Made by a program: the position numbers and the translations under genes
Part shown: positions 1 to 9,031 of the stretch, in pieces
How positions within the stretch are numbered: position 1 is the first letter of the stretch
Layout: every line of letters begins with the position of its first letter
Notes under the pieces: model-generated
Told to the model about the DNA's origin: nothing
The model's database searches: none
Seen by the model: only the letters and a program-made list of their open reading frames with translations
Assembly (NCBI RefSeq): GCF_009932475.1
Contig: NZ_BJOV01000003.1
Location: forward strand, 868,001-932,000
Direction: 5' to 3'
DNA length: 64,000 nucleotides
Origin: Gordonia spumicola
Lineage (GTDB): Bacteria; Actinomycetota; Actinomycetes; Mycobacteriales; Mycobacteriaceae

Positions 1-890
1 TGCGATCGGCCGGCGTCAAGGTGCGTCAGCGGGAGTCGTTCGCGGTGATCCTGGCGTCGAACTCGGTGTCACAGACGATGCCCGGCGGTCAGGTGCTCTC
101 GCCCGCGTTCATCTACCGCGAGAGCCGCAAGTGGGGAGCGTCGCCCGTCGTCGCCTCGTGGCAGCTGGTGATGTCCGGGCTCCTGGCCGGTGCGGGACTC
201 GCGGTCCTCGGTCTGGGCGGCGCTCTGCTCGCCGGCGCGAAGACCAGCCCGTTCTCGGTGATCTTCAGCGTGGCCGGATTCCTCGTCTTCGCGATCGGCG
301 CCCAATACCTGGCGAGTCATCCGCAGTCGTTGGAGGCGATCGGCCTCCGCGTGCTCGGCTGGATCAACAACATCCGCGAGAAGCCCGTCGATCACGGCAC
401 CGCACGACTCCGGTTGACCCTCGAACAGTTGCAGGCCGTCCACCTGAACCGGCGCGACGGCGCCGAGGCGTTCGCGTGGAGCTTCTTCAACTGGGTCGCC
501 GACGTCGCGTGTCTGGCGTTCGCCTGCTGGGCCGTCGACTCCCATCCGTCCATCGCGGGCCTGATGGTCGCGTACGCCGCGGGCAAGGCGGTCGGCACGG
601 CCGTCCCACTGCTGCCCGGCGGCCTCGGCGTGGTGGACGCGATGCTCGTCCCCGCCCTGATGTCGGCGGGCATGAGCCTGCCCGATGCGACCGCCGCGGT
701 CCTCATCTACCGCATGATCAGCTACGTCCTCATCGCCGTGATCGGCTGGGTCGTGATCGCCGTCCGCTACCGCGGACGTTTCAAATCGGGCGACAACCTC
801 GACCGCGAGATCGAGAACGACCGCGCGCAGACCACCGAGCCCCCGGACGAAGGCCGCGACGAACCGGCCCCCGGAGGGTCGATACCGTAG
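1..890 (+). CDS. Flippase-like integral membrane protein (YbhN / LPG synthase TM family), 5' end outside window
   Basis: The reading frame is open from the first bases of the window, so the N-terminus lies upstream; about 295 residues are visible. The protein is a chain of hydrophobic segments separated by short charged loops, with the family-typical glycine-rich stretch LLPGGLGVVDAML near the end, and closes with a hydrophilic acidic tail. This matches the lysylphosphatidylglycerol synthase transmembrane region / UPF0104 family, whose members flip or modify lipids in the inner membrane. The first visible GTG (position 21) is unlikely to be the true start because in-frame sequence continues before it. 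The next gene begins 5 nt after the stop, with its ribosome binding site overlapping this stop codon, so they are probably co-transcribed. The exact substrate cannot be read from the sequence. Confidence 0.75.
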   Translation, partial: RSAGVKVRQRESFAVILASNSVSQTMPGGQVLSPAFIYRESRKWGASPVVASWQLVMSGLLAGAGLAVLGLGGALLAGAKTSPFSVIFSVAGFLVFAIGAQYLASHPQSLEAIGLRVLGWINNIREKPVDHGTARLRLTLEQLQAVHLNRRDGAEAFAWSFFNWVADVACLAFACWAVDSHPSIAGLMVAYAAGKAVGTAVPLLPGGLGVVDAMLVPALMSAGMSLPDATAAVLIYRMISYVLIAVIGWVVIAVRYRGRFKSGDNLDREIENDRAQTTEPPDEGRDEPAPGGSIP

Positions 891-895
891 GAGGC

Positions 896-1303
896 ATGTC
901 GCCCGTCTCGTCGTCCCGAAACCCGCTCGGTCCGCTCGCCGTCGCAGCGTGCTGCGATCTCATCGCGCTCGTGGTCTTCGTCGCCATCGGCCGTCGCAGC
1001 CACGACGAGGCCGAGTCGGTCGCCGGTTTCCTGCACACCCTGTGGCCGTTCGTGGTCGGCGCGGCCGTGGGCTGGGCCATCGCATACGCGGTCACCCGTT
1101 CACGCGGATTCCTGCCGTCGCGGATCGTGCCGGACGGTCTGGTGATCTGGGTGTCAACGGTGATCGTCGGCATGGTGCTGCGCGTGGTGTCCGATCAGGG
1201 AACCGCGGTCTCGTTCGTCATCGTCGCGTCGATCGCCACGGGCGTGCTCCTCGTCGGCTGGCGCGGCCTGGCCGCCGTCGCCGACGGCCGCCGGAGGGCT
1301 TGA
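896..1303 (+). CDS. DUF3054 family small membrane protein
   Basis: A 135-residue protein with four predicted transmembrane segments (roughly residues 11-30, 45-63, 78-97 and 105-125). The pattern of a Pro-Leu-Ala start, a WPF-V-GAAVGW motif in the second helix and a final GWRGLA fits DUF3054, a conserved actinobacterial membrane family of unknown role. The ATG at 896 is chosen because GGAGG lies 2 nt before it, overlapping the stop of the upstream gene; longer in-frame openings upstream only read antiparallel to that gene. Its coupling to a flippase-like gene hints at an envelope function, but this is inference. It converges on the next gene with a 4 nt gap. Confidence 0.75.
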   Translation: MSPVSSSRNPLGPLAVAACCDLIALVVFVAIGRRSHDEAESVAGFLHTLWPFVVGAAVGWAIAYAVTRSRGFLPSRIVPDGLVIWVSTVIVGMVLRVVSDQGTAVSFVIVASIATGVLLVGWRGLAAVADGRRRA

Positions 1304-1307
1304 ACCG

Positions 1308-2957
1308 TCAGCGCGTGGAGACGCGGAAGTACTTCTGCGCCACCTGGAGCGCCGCCGTCCCCGACTTGTCTCCGTCGCAGTAGACGACGATCACCTTGCC
1401 GCCCTGGATGCCGACGAACCAGCCCGGTCCCTTCGGGCCGTTGGTTCCGACGAGGGCGCGCAGTCCGGGCGCATTCGTGATGTCGCTGGCGTCTCCCTTG
1501 CGGGCGATCGTCGCCATCTGACCGAGGATGTCGCGACTGACGGCAGGCGTCAGCGCTCCGAGTTCGCCGTTGTCGACCTTGGTCGTCGCCCCGTTGATGA
1601 CGTACGGCGCGACGGACTCTCGTCTGCCAGCGTCGGCGCGTGCGAGGGCGACGCCGAGGGCGCCCATGTTGAGCATCGACGCGGTGAAGGAGTCGGGCGA
1701 GAAGCGGGCCGTCGACACCGTCGGCGTCGGGTCGCGCGGAACGCTCACACCGGGCGCGACGAACCTGACGCCGAGCCCGTAGTGATGCAGGACGTCGTGT
1801 GCGGCCCGCGTGTCGTCTCGGGCTCCGGGCACCGCGCGGTCGACCGCGTCGAAGACCGGCCTCAGCACACTGCCGGTCGCGTACGAGAGCGCGGGTTCGA
1901 TCTTGGCGGCGGATGCGGCGTCGTTCTGCGCCATCGCGAGGACTCCGCCGGTCTGCGCGTCGAAGATCATCATCGCCGCGGGCTGCGCGACGTCGACGAC
2001 GGAGTCGCCGAGGATCAGCTGCTGGTTCTGGTCGATGCTGGTGGCGACGTCCTTGCCGGGCGGACCCTGCTCGCCCGCGAGTCGCCGCGGCCGCTGTCCG
2101 GGAGCCGCGAGCTGTACCTGCCAGCCCGCCGTCGCGTCGCGAATCGCGTTCCAGTAGTTGGTCAATCCCACTTCGAGCGGGCTCTCGAGCCGCCTGTCGT
2201 TCATCACGAGGCGGCCGGTGCGATGCACGGTGACCCCGGTGATCCGCTCGGGATCGGAAGCCAACACCTTCATGTCGGGATCGCGGAGCGTCACGGCGGT
2301 GATCGGCTGACCGTTCGCCTTGTCGACCTGGCCCGCGATCACCTTCGCGGTCACCAACGGTGCGATCGGCTTGATCGACGCGGCGAGGGCGGCGATCGCG
2401 GCGTCGACCTTCTTGCCCGCGGCGCTCGGGTCGAAGTTGATCTCGTTGACGGGCTCCATCTGCATGAACGTCTTGCCGCTGCGGCTGTCGATCGACGGAG
2501 CCGGCCTGGCGTCGGTGCGGATCCGCTGCAACCGGGCGCCCGACGGCATGCCTTGGAACAGCAGGCTCGGATCCCACTGGACCTTCCAGCCGCTCGACAG
2601 TTTGCGGACCATGCCGGACGTCGACGTCGCGTACGTGCTGTCGTCCTGCCACTGCCAGGTCGTCTTCATGGTGAACGACGCGGTCCCGTCGCTGTACTCG
2701 ACGGGCTTGTCGACGACCGTCGACACCGATCGCGCGTCCATCCCGGCCAGTGTCGCCGCGAGCGCCTCGGCCGCGAGGGCGGGCGAACTCGTGAACGTCG
2801 ACGCGGCCTGCGCGTCCTGCCGTTCGACGGCGTCGGCGAACTCCCCCGCGACCCGTCCCGCATCGGTGGTCTCGTCGCTCCCGCAAGCGGATACCAACCC
2901 CACGGCGACGACCACGGCCGACGCCGCGCTCACTGTTCTCGTTCCCCTCCACGCCAT
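1308..2957 (-). CDS. Penicillin-binding-protein-like lipoprotein with degenerate active site
   Basis: A 549-residue exported lipoprotein. The signal peptide ends in a lipobox (LVSAC) with Cys25 as the lipid anchor. Residues about 30-140 form an NTF2-like domain of the MecA_N type, followed by a dimerisation-like region and a C-terminal transpeptidase fold, the architecture of mycobacterial PbpLipo (class B PBP). The catalytic motifs are lost: where SxxK should be, the sequence reads S363-V-L-R366; no SxN motif is visible in the following segment (TRAAHDVLHHYGLG); and the KTG position reads GTN (about 504-506), though the flanking WFVG is kept. It is therefore probably a non-catalytic scaffold or beta-lactam-insensitive relative rather than an active transpeptidase. 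Start is the ATG at 2957, directly before the signal peptide. Confidence 0.8.
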   Translation of the reverse strand: MAWRGTRTVSAASAVVVAVGLVSACGSDETTDAGRVAGEFADAVERQDAQAASTFTSSPALAAEALAATLAGMDARSVSTVVDKPVEYSDGTASFTMKTTWQWQDDSTYATSTSGMVRKLSSGWKVQWDPSLLFQGMPSGARLQRIRTDARPAPSIDSRSGKTFMQMEPVNEINFDPSAAGKKVDAAIAALAASIKPIAPLVTAKVIAGQVDKANGQPITAVTLRDPDMKVLASDPERITGVTVHRTGRLVMNDRRLESPLEVGLTNYWNAIRDATAGWQVQLAAPGQRPRRLAGEQGPPGKDVATSIDQNQQLILGDSVVDVAQPAAMMIFDAQTGGVLAMAQNDAASAAKIEPALSYATGSVLRPVFDAVDRAVPGARDDTRAAHDVLHHYGLGVRFVAPGVSVPRDPTPTVSTARFSPDSFTASMLNMGALGVALARADAGRRESVAPYVINGATTKVDNGELGALTPAVSRDILGQMATIARKGDASDITNAPGLRALVGTNGPKGPGWFVGIQGGKVIVVYCDGDKSGTAALQVAQKYFRVSTR

Positions 2958-3070
2958 GAATCAATTTTCACTTCTTTCACATGCGTTTCTCTAGTCACAG
3001 GCTCACATTCGTGGATCGATGAGGTCACGATTGCGCATCGACCCAGCCCCGCAAGCCCGAACACCAGCTC

Positions 3071-3235
3071 CTACTCCGCGAATCCCCAGCCGATGCGGGG
3101 ATCGTCGTCGAGGACGTGGCCGACCTCAGAGGTCTGCACCAGGTACAACTCGAGGTCCCGATCGGGCATCGCGGCGAGCCGACTGCAACTAGCCACCCCA
3201 TCGCGGACCGACCGCCGATATCCGTGAACGGTCAT
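3071..3235 (-). CDS. Small hypothetical protein (54 aa)
   Basis: A 54-residue frame beginning MTVHGYRRSV and ending DDDPRIGWGFAE. It is called because a clear AAGGGAG lies a few bases before the ATG at 3235, codon composition resembles real genes, and no other gene occupies this interval. The product is soluble and has no recognisable domain. It is divergent from the pirin gene, whose start lies 36 nt away, so both share one short promoter region. It could also be a chance frame; no function is assigned. Confidence 0.4.
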   Translation of the reverse strand: MTVHGYRRSVRDGVASCSRLAAMPDRDLELYLVQTSEVGHVLDDDPRIGWGFAE

Positions 3236-3270
3236 ATCTCCCTTCGGGCCAGCTGGTTCATACTGGAGCC

Positions 3271-3996
3271 ATGCCCCCGACGATTCTCCGCGCGTCCGAT
3301 CGCGTCGCGACGACGACCGAGTGGCTGACGTCGTCGCACAGCTTCTCGTTCGGCGACCACTACGATCCGGCGAACACACACCACGGCGTGCTGATGGTGC
3401 ACAACGAGGACGTCATCGCCCCCGGTCAGGGCTTCGACACCCATCCGCACGCGGAGACCGAGATCGTCACCTGGGTGCTGTCCGGGTCCGTCGTCCATCA
3501 GGATTCGGAGGGCAACAGCGGCGTCATCCATCCGGGGCTGGCGCAGCGGATGAGTGCGGGGACCGGCATCCTGCACTCGGAGCGAAACGACGACCTCGAA
3601 GCGGGCGACGAGCCCGTGCACCTCGTGCAGATGTGGATCACGCCCGACGAGCACGGCCTCGACCCCACCTACGACCAGCGGGACATCTCCGCCGATCTGA
3701 CCCCTGGCACGGTGGTCCCCGTCGCGTCCGGCGACCCGGCCCACGACTCCGCGATCCGCATCCACAACGCGGGAGCCACCCTGTACGCGGTCCGCCTCAA
3801 CGCCGGGCAGAGCGCCGCCGTCCCGCCGGGCCGCTTCACTCACCTGTTCGTCGCAGCGGGCTCGGTCGCCGTCGACGGCGAGTCGCTGCACGCGTCCGAC
3901 GCACTGCGCGCCACCGATTTCGGCGGATCCCTGATCACGGCCCACAGTGATTCCGAGGTCCTGATCTGGGCGATGTCCAAGCGGCTCGGGGAATAG
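3271..3996 (+). CDS. Pirin family protein (cupin; quercetinase-like)
   Basis: A 241-residue bicupin. The N-terminal cupin carries the complete pirin metal site: H58 and H60 in the THPHAETEIVTWVLSG segment, and H102 and E104 in GILHSERN. Pirins of this length (YhhW type) bind Fe, Ni or Cu; some oxidise quercetin, others act as redox-sensing regulators, so the reaction here is open. The C-terminal half is the usual second cupin without metal ligands. Start is the first ATG after a short divergent promoter region. The M13 peptidase gene follows 19 nt downstream on the same strand and may be co-transcribed. Confidence 0.85.
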   Translation: MPPTILRASDRVATTTEWLTSSHSFSFGDHYDPANTHHGVLMVHNEDVIAPGQGFDTHPHAETEIVTWVLSGSVVHQDSEGNSGVIHPGLAQRMSAGTGILHSERNDDLEAGDEPVHLVQMWITPDEHGLDPTYDQRDISADLTPGTVVPVASGDPAHDSAIRIHNAGATLYAVRLNAGQSAAVPPGRFTHLFVAAGSVAVDGESLHASDALRATDFGGSLITAHSDSEVLIWAMSKRLGE

Positions 3997-4015
3997 CGGG
4001 TACCGGTCGTGCACT

Positions 4016-5992
4016 ATGGAGTGCGTGACCATCGAACACAACGGCACCGACCTGACCTCCGGACTCGACCTGGAATGGGTGGACCACTCCGTCCGCGTCG
4101 CCGACGACCTCTTCGCGCACGTGAACGGGCGTTGGCTCGACTCGCATGAGATCCCCGGCGACCGCAGCATCGACGGCGCCTTCCACGTCCTCCGCGACAA
4201 CGCCGAAGCCGATGTCCGCGCGATCGTCGAGGACACCGAACCCGGGACCCTCATCGGCGACCTCTACGCGTCGTTCATGGACGTCGATCGCATCGAGGCG
4301 CTCGGACTGGACGCCGTCGCCGAGGACCTGTCGGCGATCGCCGCGATCTCGTCGACCGCCGATCTGGCCCGCACCCTCGGCTCGCTGCAGCGCGTCGGCG
4401 TCGGCGGACTGTTCGGCTTCTACGTCGACACCGATGCCCGACAGTCGGATCGATACCTGGTCCACGTGACGCAGAGCGGCCTCGGGCTGCCCGACGAGTC
4501 GTACTACCGCGAGGAGAACCACGCGCAGACGCTCGGCGCCTACCGCGAGCACGTCGCGGCGATGCTCGGTCTCGCCGGGGTGGACGACGCCGCCCGCGCC
4601 GCCGAGACGATCGTCGACCTGGAGACGCTCATCGCGTCGCACCACTGGGATGTGGTCCGACGCCGCGACGCCGAGGCCTCCTACAACCTGCGGACATTCG
4701 CCGAGTTCGCGGACACCGCCACCGGATTCGACGTCTCGGCGTGGCTCGAGGGCGTGCGGCCTCCCAGCGACGAGACGTTCGCCGAGGTGATCGTCGGCCA
4801 GCCGTCGTTCCTGGAAGGCGCGGCCGCACTGATCGAGAGTCGGCCTCTCGACGACTGGAAGACGTGGCTCACCTGGCGCCTGCTGCGCAGCGCCGCTCCG
4901 TACCTCTCGAGCGACTTCGTCGACGAGAACTTCCGCTTCTACGGCACCACCCTCACCGGTGCGGAGGAGATCAGGGAACGCTGGAAGCGCGGCGTCGGCT
5001 TCGTCGAGTCGGCCGCGGGCTTCGCGGTCGGCGAACTGTACGTCGCCAAGCACTTCCCGCCCGCGGCGAAGGCGCGCATGGACGAACTGATCGCGAATCT
5101 CGTCGAGGCGTACCGGCGGAACATCACCGACCTGGAGTGGATGACGCCCGCGACGCGTGAACGGGCCCTGGACAAGCTCGGCAAGTTCACCCCGAAGATC
5201 GGGTATCCCGCCACCTGGGTCGACTACGCGACGCTGACCGCCGACCCGGCCGATCTCGTCGGCAACTCGCGGCGCGCGGCATCGTTCGAGACGACCCGCG
5301 AACTCGCGAAGATCGGGAAGCCCGTCGACCGCGACGAGTGGTTCATGACGCCGCAGACGGTGAACGCCTACTACAACCCCGGCATGAACGAGATCGTCTT
5401 CCCCGCCGCTATCCTGCAACCGCCGTTCTTCGACCCGGACGCCGACGACGCGGCCAACTACGGCGGCATCGGCGCGGTCATCGGCCACGAGATCGGCCAC
5501 GGCTTCGACGATCAGGGCGCCAAGTACGACGGCGACGGCAATCTCGTCGACTGGTGGACCGACGACGACCGCGCCGAGTTCGGCAAGCGGACGTCGGCCC
5601 TCGCCGCCCAGTACGGGGAGTTCACGCCCGAGGGACTCGATCCGAAGTACAAGGTCAACGGCGAGTTCACCCTCGGCGAGAACATCGGCGACCTCGGTGG
5701 GCTGTCCATCGCACTCGTCGCATACGGCATCGCCACCGAAGAGGCCGACGCAACACCGGTGATCGACGACCTGACCGGCGTGCAGCGCGTCTTCTACAGC
5801 TGGGCGCAGATCTGGCGCACCAAGACCCGTGACGCCGAGGCGATCCGCCGCCTGTCGATCGACCCGCACTCGCCTCCCGAGTTCCGATGCAACGGCGTCG
5901 TCCGCAACGTCGACGCGTTCTACTCGGCGTTCGACGTCGCTCCCGGCGACGACCTGTACCTCGAGCCGGACCAGCGCGTCCGCATCTGGTGA
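4016..5992 (+). CDS. zmp1: M13 family zinc metallopeptidase (Zmp1 / neprilysin-like)
   Basis: A 658-residue zinc endopeptidase of the neprilysin family, closely resembling mycobacterial Zmp1 along its whole length. The zinc site is complete: H491-E-I-G-H495 in VIGHEIGHGFDD, and the third ligand E555 with D559 in the ENIGDLGG motif. Also visible are the substrate-binding NAYYNPGMNEIVFPA segment and the C-terminal PEFRCNGVVRNVDAF. There is no signal peptide, as in Zmp1, which nevertheless is found outside the cell in mycobacteria. Start ATG 4016 is followed by an in-frame GTG at 4025 that could also serve. The stop overlaps the GTG of the downstream MMPL gene (GTGA), implying translational coupling. 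Confidence 0.92.
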   Translation: MECVTIEHNGTDLTSGLDLEWVDHSVRVADDLFAHVNGRWLDSHEIPGDRSIDGAFHVLRDNAEADVRAIVEDTEPGTLIGDLYASFMDVDRIEALGLDAVAEDLSAIAAISSTADLARTLGSLQRVGVGGLFGFYVDTDARQSDRYLVHVTQSGLGLPDESYYREENHAQTLGAYREHVAAMLGLAGVDDAARAAETIVDLETLIASHHWDVVRRRDAEASYNLRTFAEFADTATGFDVSAWLEGVRPPSDETFAEVIVGQPSFLEGAAALIESRPLDDWKTWLTWRLLRSAAPYLSSDFVDENFRFYGTTLTGAEEIRERWKRGVGFVESAAGFAVGELYVAKHFPPAAKARMDELIANLVEAYRRNITDLEWMTPATRERALDKLGKFTPKIGYPATWVDYATLTADPADLVGNSRRAASFETTRELAKIGKPVDRDEWFMTPQTVNAYYNPGMNEIVFPAAILQPPFFDPDADDAANYGGIGAVIGHEIGHGFDDQGAKYDGDGNLVDWWTDDDRAEFGKRTSALAAQYGEFTPEGLDPKYKVNGEFTLGENIGDLGGLSIALVAYGIATEEADATPVIDDLTGVQRVFYSWAQIWRTKTRDAEAIRRLSIDPHSPPEFRCNGVVRNVDAFYSAFDVAPGDDLYLEPDQRVRIW

Positions 5993-8055
5993 ACGCCCGG
6001 ACGGCGGCCCGCGTCGGACTTCCCGCCCTGGCGATCCTGGTGTGGCTCGTGATCGCGGGCGTCGCCGGACCGATGGCAGGCAAGCTCAGCCAGGTGACGA
6101 CCGACGACGCGAGCGCATTCCTGCCCGCCTCGGCCGAGTCGACCCGAGTGGAGGCGATGCTCCCCGACTTCACCGACACCGAGTTCTTCCCGGCGATCGT
6201 CGTCGCCGAGAACCCGGCGGGTTGGTCGGCGTACGACTCACGTTTCCTCACCGACGCCCTCGCACCGCTGCAGGGCTCCGAGGGGTTCGCCGGCCAGTTC
6301 TCGCCCGCGCTGCCATCGGCCGACGGCACAGCGGCACAACTGTTCGTCCCGGTCGCGACCGCGGGCGAACCGGCCGACGCCGTCGAATCGATCAAGGCCG
6401 CGCTGGCCGATCCGCCTCCCGGTGTGACGGTCCGGCTGACGGGTCCCGCCGTACAGGTGGCCGATCTGTCGAGCGCGTTCGCGGGCATCGACGGCATCCT
6501 GCTGCTGGTCGCCGGGATCCTCGTGCTCGTGATCCTGGTGCTGGTGTACCGGTCGCCGATCCTGCCGATCGTGGTGCTGCTCTCCGCAGTGTTCGGCCTG
6601 TCCCTGGCGTCGGGCGCGGTCTATCTCCTCGCCGACGCCGGCGTACTGGAACTGAACGGACAGAGCCAGGGCATCCTGTTCATCCTCGTGTTCGGCGCGG
6701 CGACCGACTACGCGTTGCTGCTGGTGGCGCGCTACCGCGAGCATCTCGCGGACGTCGAGAATCCGCGGGACGCGCTGCGCACGGCATGGCGCGCGACACT
6801 GCCTCCGATCGCGGCGTCGGCGGGCACCGTGATCCTCGGTGTGCTGTGCCTGCTGTTCTCCGACCTGAACTCCAATCGGAGTCTCGGCCCGGTCGCCGCG
6901 ATCGGCGTCACCGCGTCGTTCCTGGTGTCGATCACGTTCCTGCCCGCCGCGCTCGCCGTCCTCGGACGCGCCGCGTTCTGGCCCCGGCGCCCCTCCCCCG
7001 GTGACACCGCATCGCCGCATCGACTGTGGACGCGGGTCGCGGACATCGTCGGAGCCGCACCGCGTCGGACGTGGGCGATCACTCTCGTGGTGTTGCTCGC
7101 CGGAGCCGTGTTCGCGCCGATGTTCCGCGCCGACGGCGTCTCGACGAAGGACTTCTTCCTCGGTGAGACCGACTCGGTCGCGGGCGCCGAGATGCACGCC
7201 GCGCACTTCGACGCCGGTGCGGGCTCGCCCACCTGGGTGCTGGCGCCCGCGCACGTCCTCGAGGCGACGACCGACGCCGTCCGCGGAGTGGGCGGGGTGT
7301 CCTCCGCGGAACCGTTGACCGCCGACGGCCGACCCGTCGTGCGAGAGGGAACTGCCGCGGTCCAGGTCACGCTGACCGACGACCCGGACTCGCTCGCCGC
7401 TCAGGGCACGGTCTCGACCATCCGCGCCGCCGTCGCACGGATCGGCGGCGTGAAAGTCGGGGGTCCCACCGCCATCGACCTCGACACCCGGCTCACCGCG
7501 CAGCACGACAGGAACCTGGTGATCCCGCTGGTCCTGCTGGTGGTGCTGGCCGTTCTGATCCTGCTGCTGCGCTCGCTCGTCGCACCGCTGCTCCTGCTGG
7601 GGACGACCGTCCTGTCGTTCGCGACCACTCTCGGCGTGGCGGCACTGCTGTTCAACGGCCCGTTCGGCTTTCCCGGGGCCGACCCGGTCGTCCCGTTGTT
7701 CGCGTTCGTGTTCCTCGTCGCGTTGGGCGTCGACTACAACATCTTCCTCATGACACGCGCCCGCGAAGAGGCGCAGCGGATCGGGACCAGGGCCGGCGTG
7801 CTGTCGGCGTTGACCAGCACCGGCGGCGTGATCAGCGCCGCGGGCATCGTCCTGGCAGCCACGTTCGCCGCGCTCGCGGTGATCCCGCTGCTGTTCCTCG
7901 CCCAGGTCGCGTTCCTCGTCGCGTTCGGCGTACTGCTCGACACGATCATCGTGCGGTCGCTCCTCGTCCCAGCCCTCGCCCTCGACGTCGGCAGTCGAGT
8001 CTGGTGGCCCGGGGCATTGAGTCGCGCCGACGCCCGGAACGGCCGACCCGAGTAG
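5989..8055 (+). CDS. MMPL family RND transporter
   Basis: A 688-residue inner-membrane protein with the duplicated RND layout: one N-terminal helix, a periplasmic loop of about 130 residues, a block of five helices, then helix 7, a second loop and a final block of five helices. Signature stretches FGAATDYALLLVARYREH and LGVDYNIFLMTRAREE carry the Asp-Tyr pairs of MMPL proton relays. Such proteins export lipids or hydrophobic drugs using the proton motive force. The GTG at 5989 is chosen because it overlaps the zmp1 stop as GTGA and directly precedes the first membrane helix; longer frames run into the peptidase gene. The last 110 nt overlap the 3' end of the opposing EamA gene. Confidence 0.87.
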   Translation: MNARTAARVGLPALAILVWLVIAGVAGPMAGKLSQVTTDDASAFLPASAESTRVEAMLPDFTDTEFFPAIVVAENPAGWSAYDSRFLTDALAPLQGSEGFAGQFSPALPSADGTAAQLFVPVATAGEPADAVESIKAALADPPPGVTVRLTGPAVQVADLSSAFAGIDGILLLVAGILVLVILVLVYRSPILPIVVLLSAVFGLSLASGAVYLLADAGVLELNGQSQGILFILVFGAATDYALLLVARYREHLADVENPRDALRTAWRATLPPIAASAGTVILGVLCLLFSDLNSNRSLGPVAAIGVTASFLVSITFLPAALAVLGRAAFWPRRPSPGDTASPHRLWTRVADIVGAAPRRTWAITLVVLLAGAVFAPMFRADGVSTKDFFLGETDSVAGAEMHAAHFDAGAGSPTWVLAPAHVLEATTDAVRGVGGVSSAEPLTADGRPVVREGTAAVQVTLTDDPDSLAAQGTVSTIRAAVARIGGVKVGGPTAIDLDTRLTAQHDRNLVIPLVLLVVLAVLILLLRSLVAPLLLLGTTVLSFATTLGVAALLFNGPFGFPGADPVVPLFAFVFLVALGVDYNIFLMTRAREEAQRIGTRAGVLSALTSTGGVISAAGIVLAATFAALAVIPLLFLAQVAFLVAFGVLLDTIIVRSLLVPALALDVGSRVWWPGALSRADARNGRPE

Positions 8056-8944
8056 GCCCCGGACTCTTCGCCGAGGACTCCGAGGTCTTCTCGTTGCCGA
8101 TGAGACAGGCCGCCGCACCGATCACCAATCCGACGACGACGCCGACGTCCGGGCGGTCACCCATGATCACCCAGGTGAGGAGGGCCGCTATCGATGGGAT
8201 CACCCCGAAGAGGAGCGACACGGCGGCGGCTCCGGCCTGCCTGATCGCGGCCAGGTAGAGCGTCGCGGCGACGACCGAATTCGCGATCACGAGAACCCCG
8301 ATCGACCACGCCGCGGTGTGGACGTCGGAGACATGCTGCGGGGTGAGGATCGCGAAGATCGACGCCGGAGCCAGGGCTACGCCGACACCGATGGTGTTGA
8401 TCGCGATCGGATGCCCCTGCGAGAGGTACCGCTGCTGGTAGACGCCGCCGACCGCCAGGCCGACGACAGCCATGACCACCCAGCCGATCGCCGCATCCAC
8501 GTGGCCGACCTCCATGACGCGGCCCGCGAACGCCACGCACACCGCGATGAGCGCGAGCACCGTCGCCAGCACACGGCGGCGGGAGAGCGGCTCGCGGAGC
8601 ATCGCCGCAGCGGCGCCCGCGGTGATCACCGGGTTCATCGCGATCACGAGCGCGACCAGCACCGGTGAGACTCCCGCGTACATCGCCTGGTAGCAGCCGA
8701 CGAACTGGAGCCCTTGGGACAAGAAGCCGACGACCACCGCGTGCCACGCCTGCACACCTCGCGGCCACTCCAGGCGCATGACCGCCACGATCACCGCGAG
8801 AATGACGACCGACGCGAGGAATCTCGTCACGAGCACGACGCCAGGCGTCGCGGCGTGCACCGCGACGGCCCCGATCGGGTAGCCGAGCGCGTAGAGCACA
8901 GCGGTGGAGGAACCGAGTGGAACTGAAAGTCTCACATGATCCAC
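7946..8944 (-). CDS. EamA/DMT family transporter (RhaT/YdcZ-like)
   Basis: An inner-membrane carrier of about 332 residues with ten hydrophobic segments arranged as two EamA repeats, typical of drug/metabolite transporters that export amino acids or other small metabolites. Two GTG starts are possible (8944 and 8935). The last 35 or so residues, after the tenth helix (LVIGAAACLIGNEK), form an unusual Arg-rich tail encoded where the frame runs antisense into the MMPL gene, suggesting that the ancestral stop was lost. It is transcribed divergently from a LysR-type regulator whose promoter region holds a LysR-type box, so that regulator probably controls this exporter. Confidence 0.82.
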   Translation of the reverse strand: MDHVRLSVPLGSSTAVLYALGYPIGAVAVHAATPGVVLVTRFLASVVILAVIVAVMRLEWPRGVQAWHAVVVGFLSQGLQFVGCYQAMYAGVSPVLVALVIAMNPVITAGAAAAMLREPLSRRRVLATVLALIAVCVAFAGRVMEVGHVDAAIGWVVMAVVGLAVGGVYQQRYLSQGHPIAINTIGVGVALAPASIFAILTPQHVSDVHTAAWSIGVLVIANSVVAATLYLAAIRQAGAAAVSLLFGVIPSIAALLTWVIMGDRPDVGVVVGLVIGAAACLIGNEKTSESSAKSPGPTRVGRSGRRRDSMPRATRLDCRRRGRGLGRGATAR

Positions 8945-8993
8945 AGTGCAGCCCGGACGCCCGGCGGTCCAACGACTATGTGTGGAGCGATCA

Positions 8994-9008
8994 ATCAGTA
9001 CTGCTGAT
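8994..9008. promoter_or_regulatory. LysR-type operator between EamA gene and LysR gene
   Basis: The sequence ATCAG-TACTG-CTGAT is a perfect 5 bp inverted repeat with a 5 nt spacer and obeys the T-N11-A rule of LysR-type regulator boxes. It lies in the 87 nt between the two divergent starts, 24 bp before the regulator start, where it could serve both autorepression and control of the transporter. Assignment to this regulator is inference from position and motif. Confidence 0.55.
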
Positions 9009-9031
9009 GAATCATGGCGTACGGTCGAGAG

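Noticed and set aside
131..1303. Longer protein including DUF3054 starting at 131
   Set aside because: The added part is an Arg-rich out-of-frame reading of the flippase gene; the GGAGG-preceded ATG at 896 is the natural start.
2958..3070. Gap between the PBP-like gene and the small gene at 3071
   Set aside because: AT-richer promoter-like sequence only; no frame with a credible start was seen.
4629..5829. Several open frames opposite and within zmp1
   Set aside because: All are Arg/Asp-rich shadows of the conserved peptidase gene.
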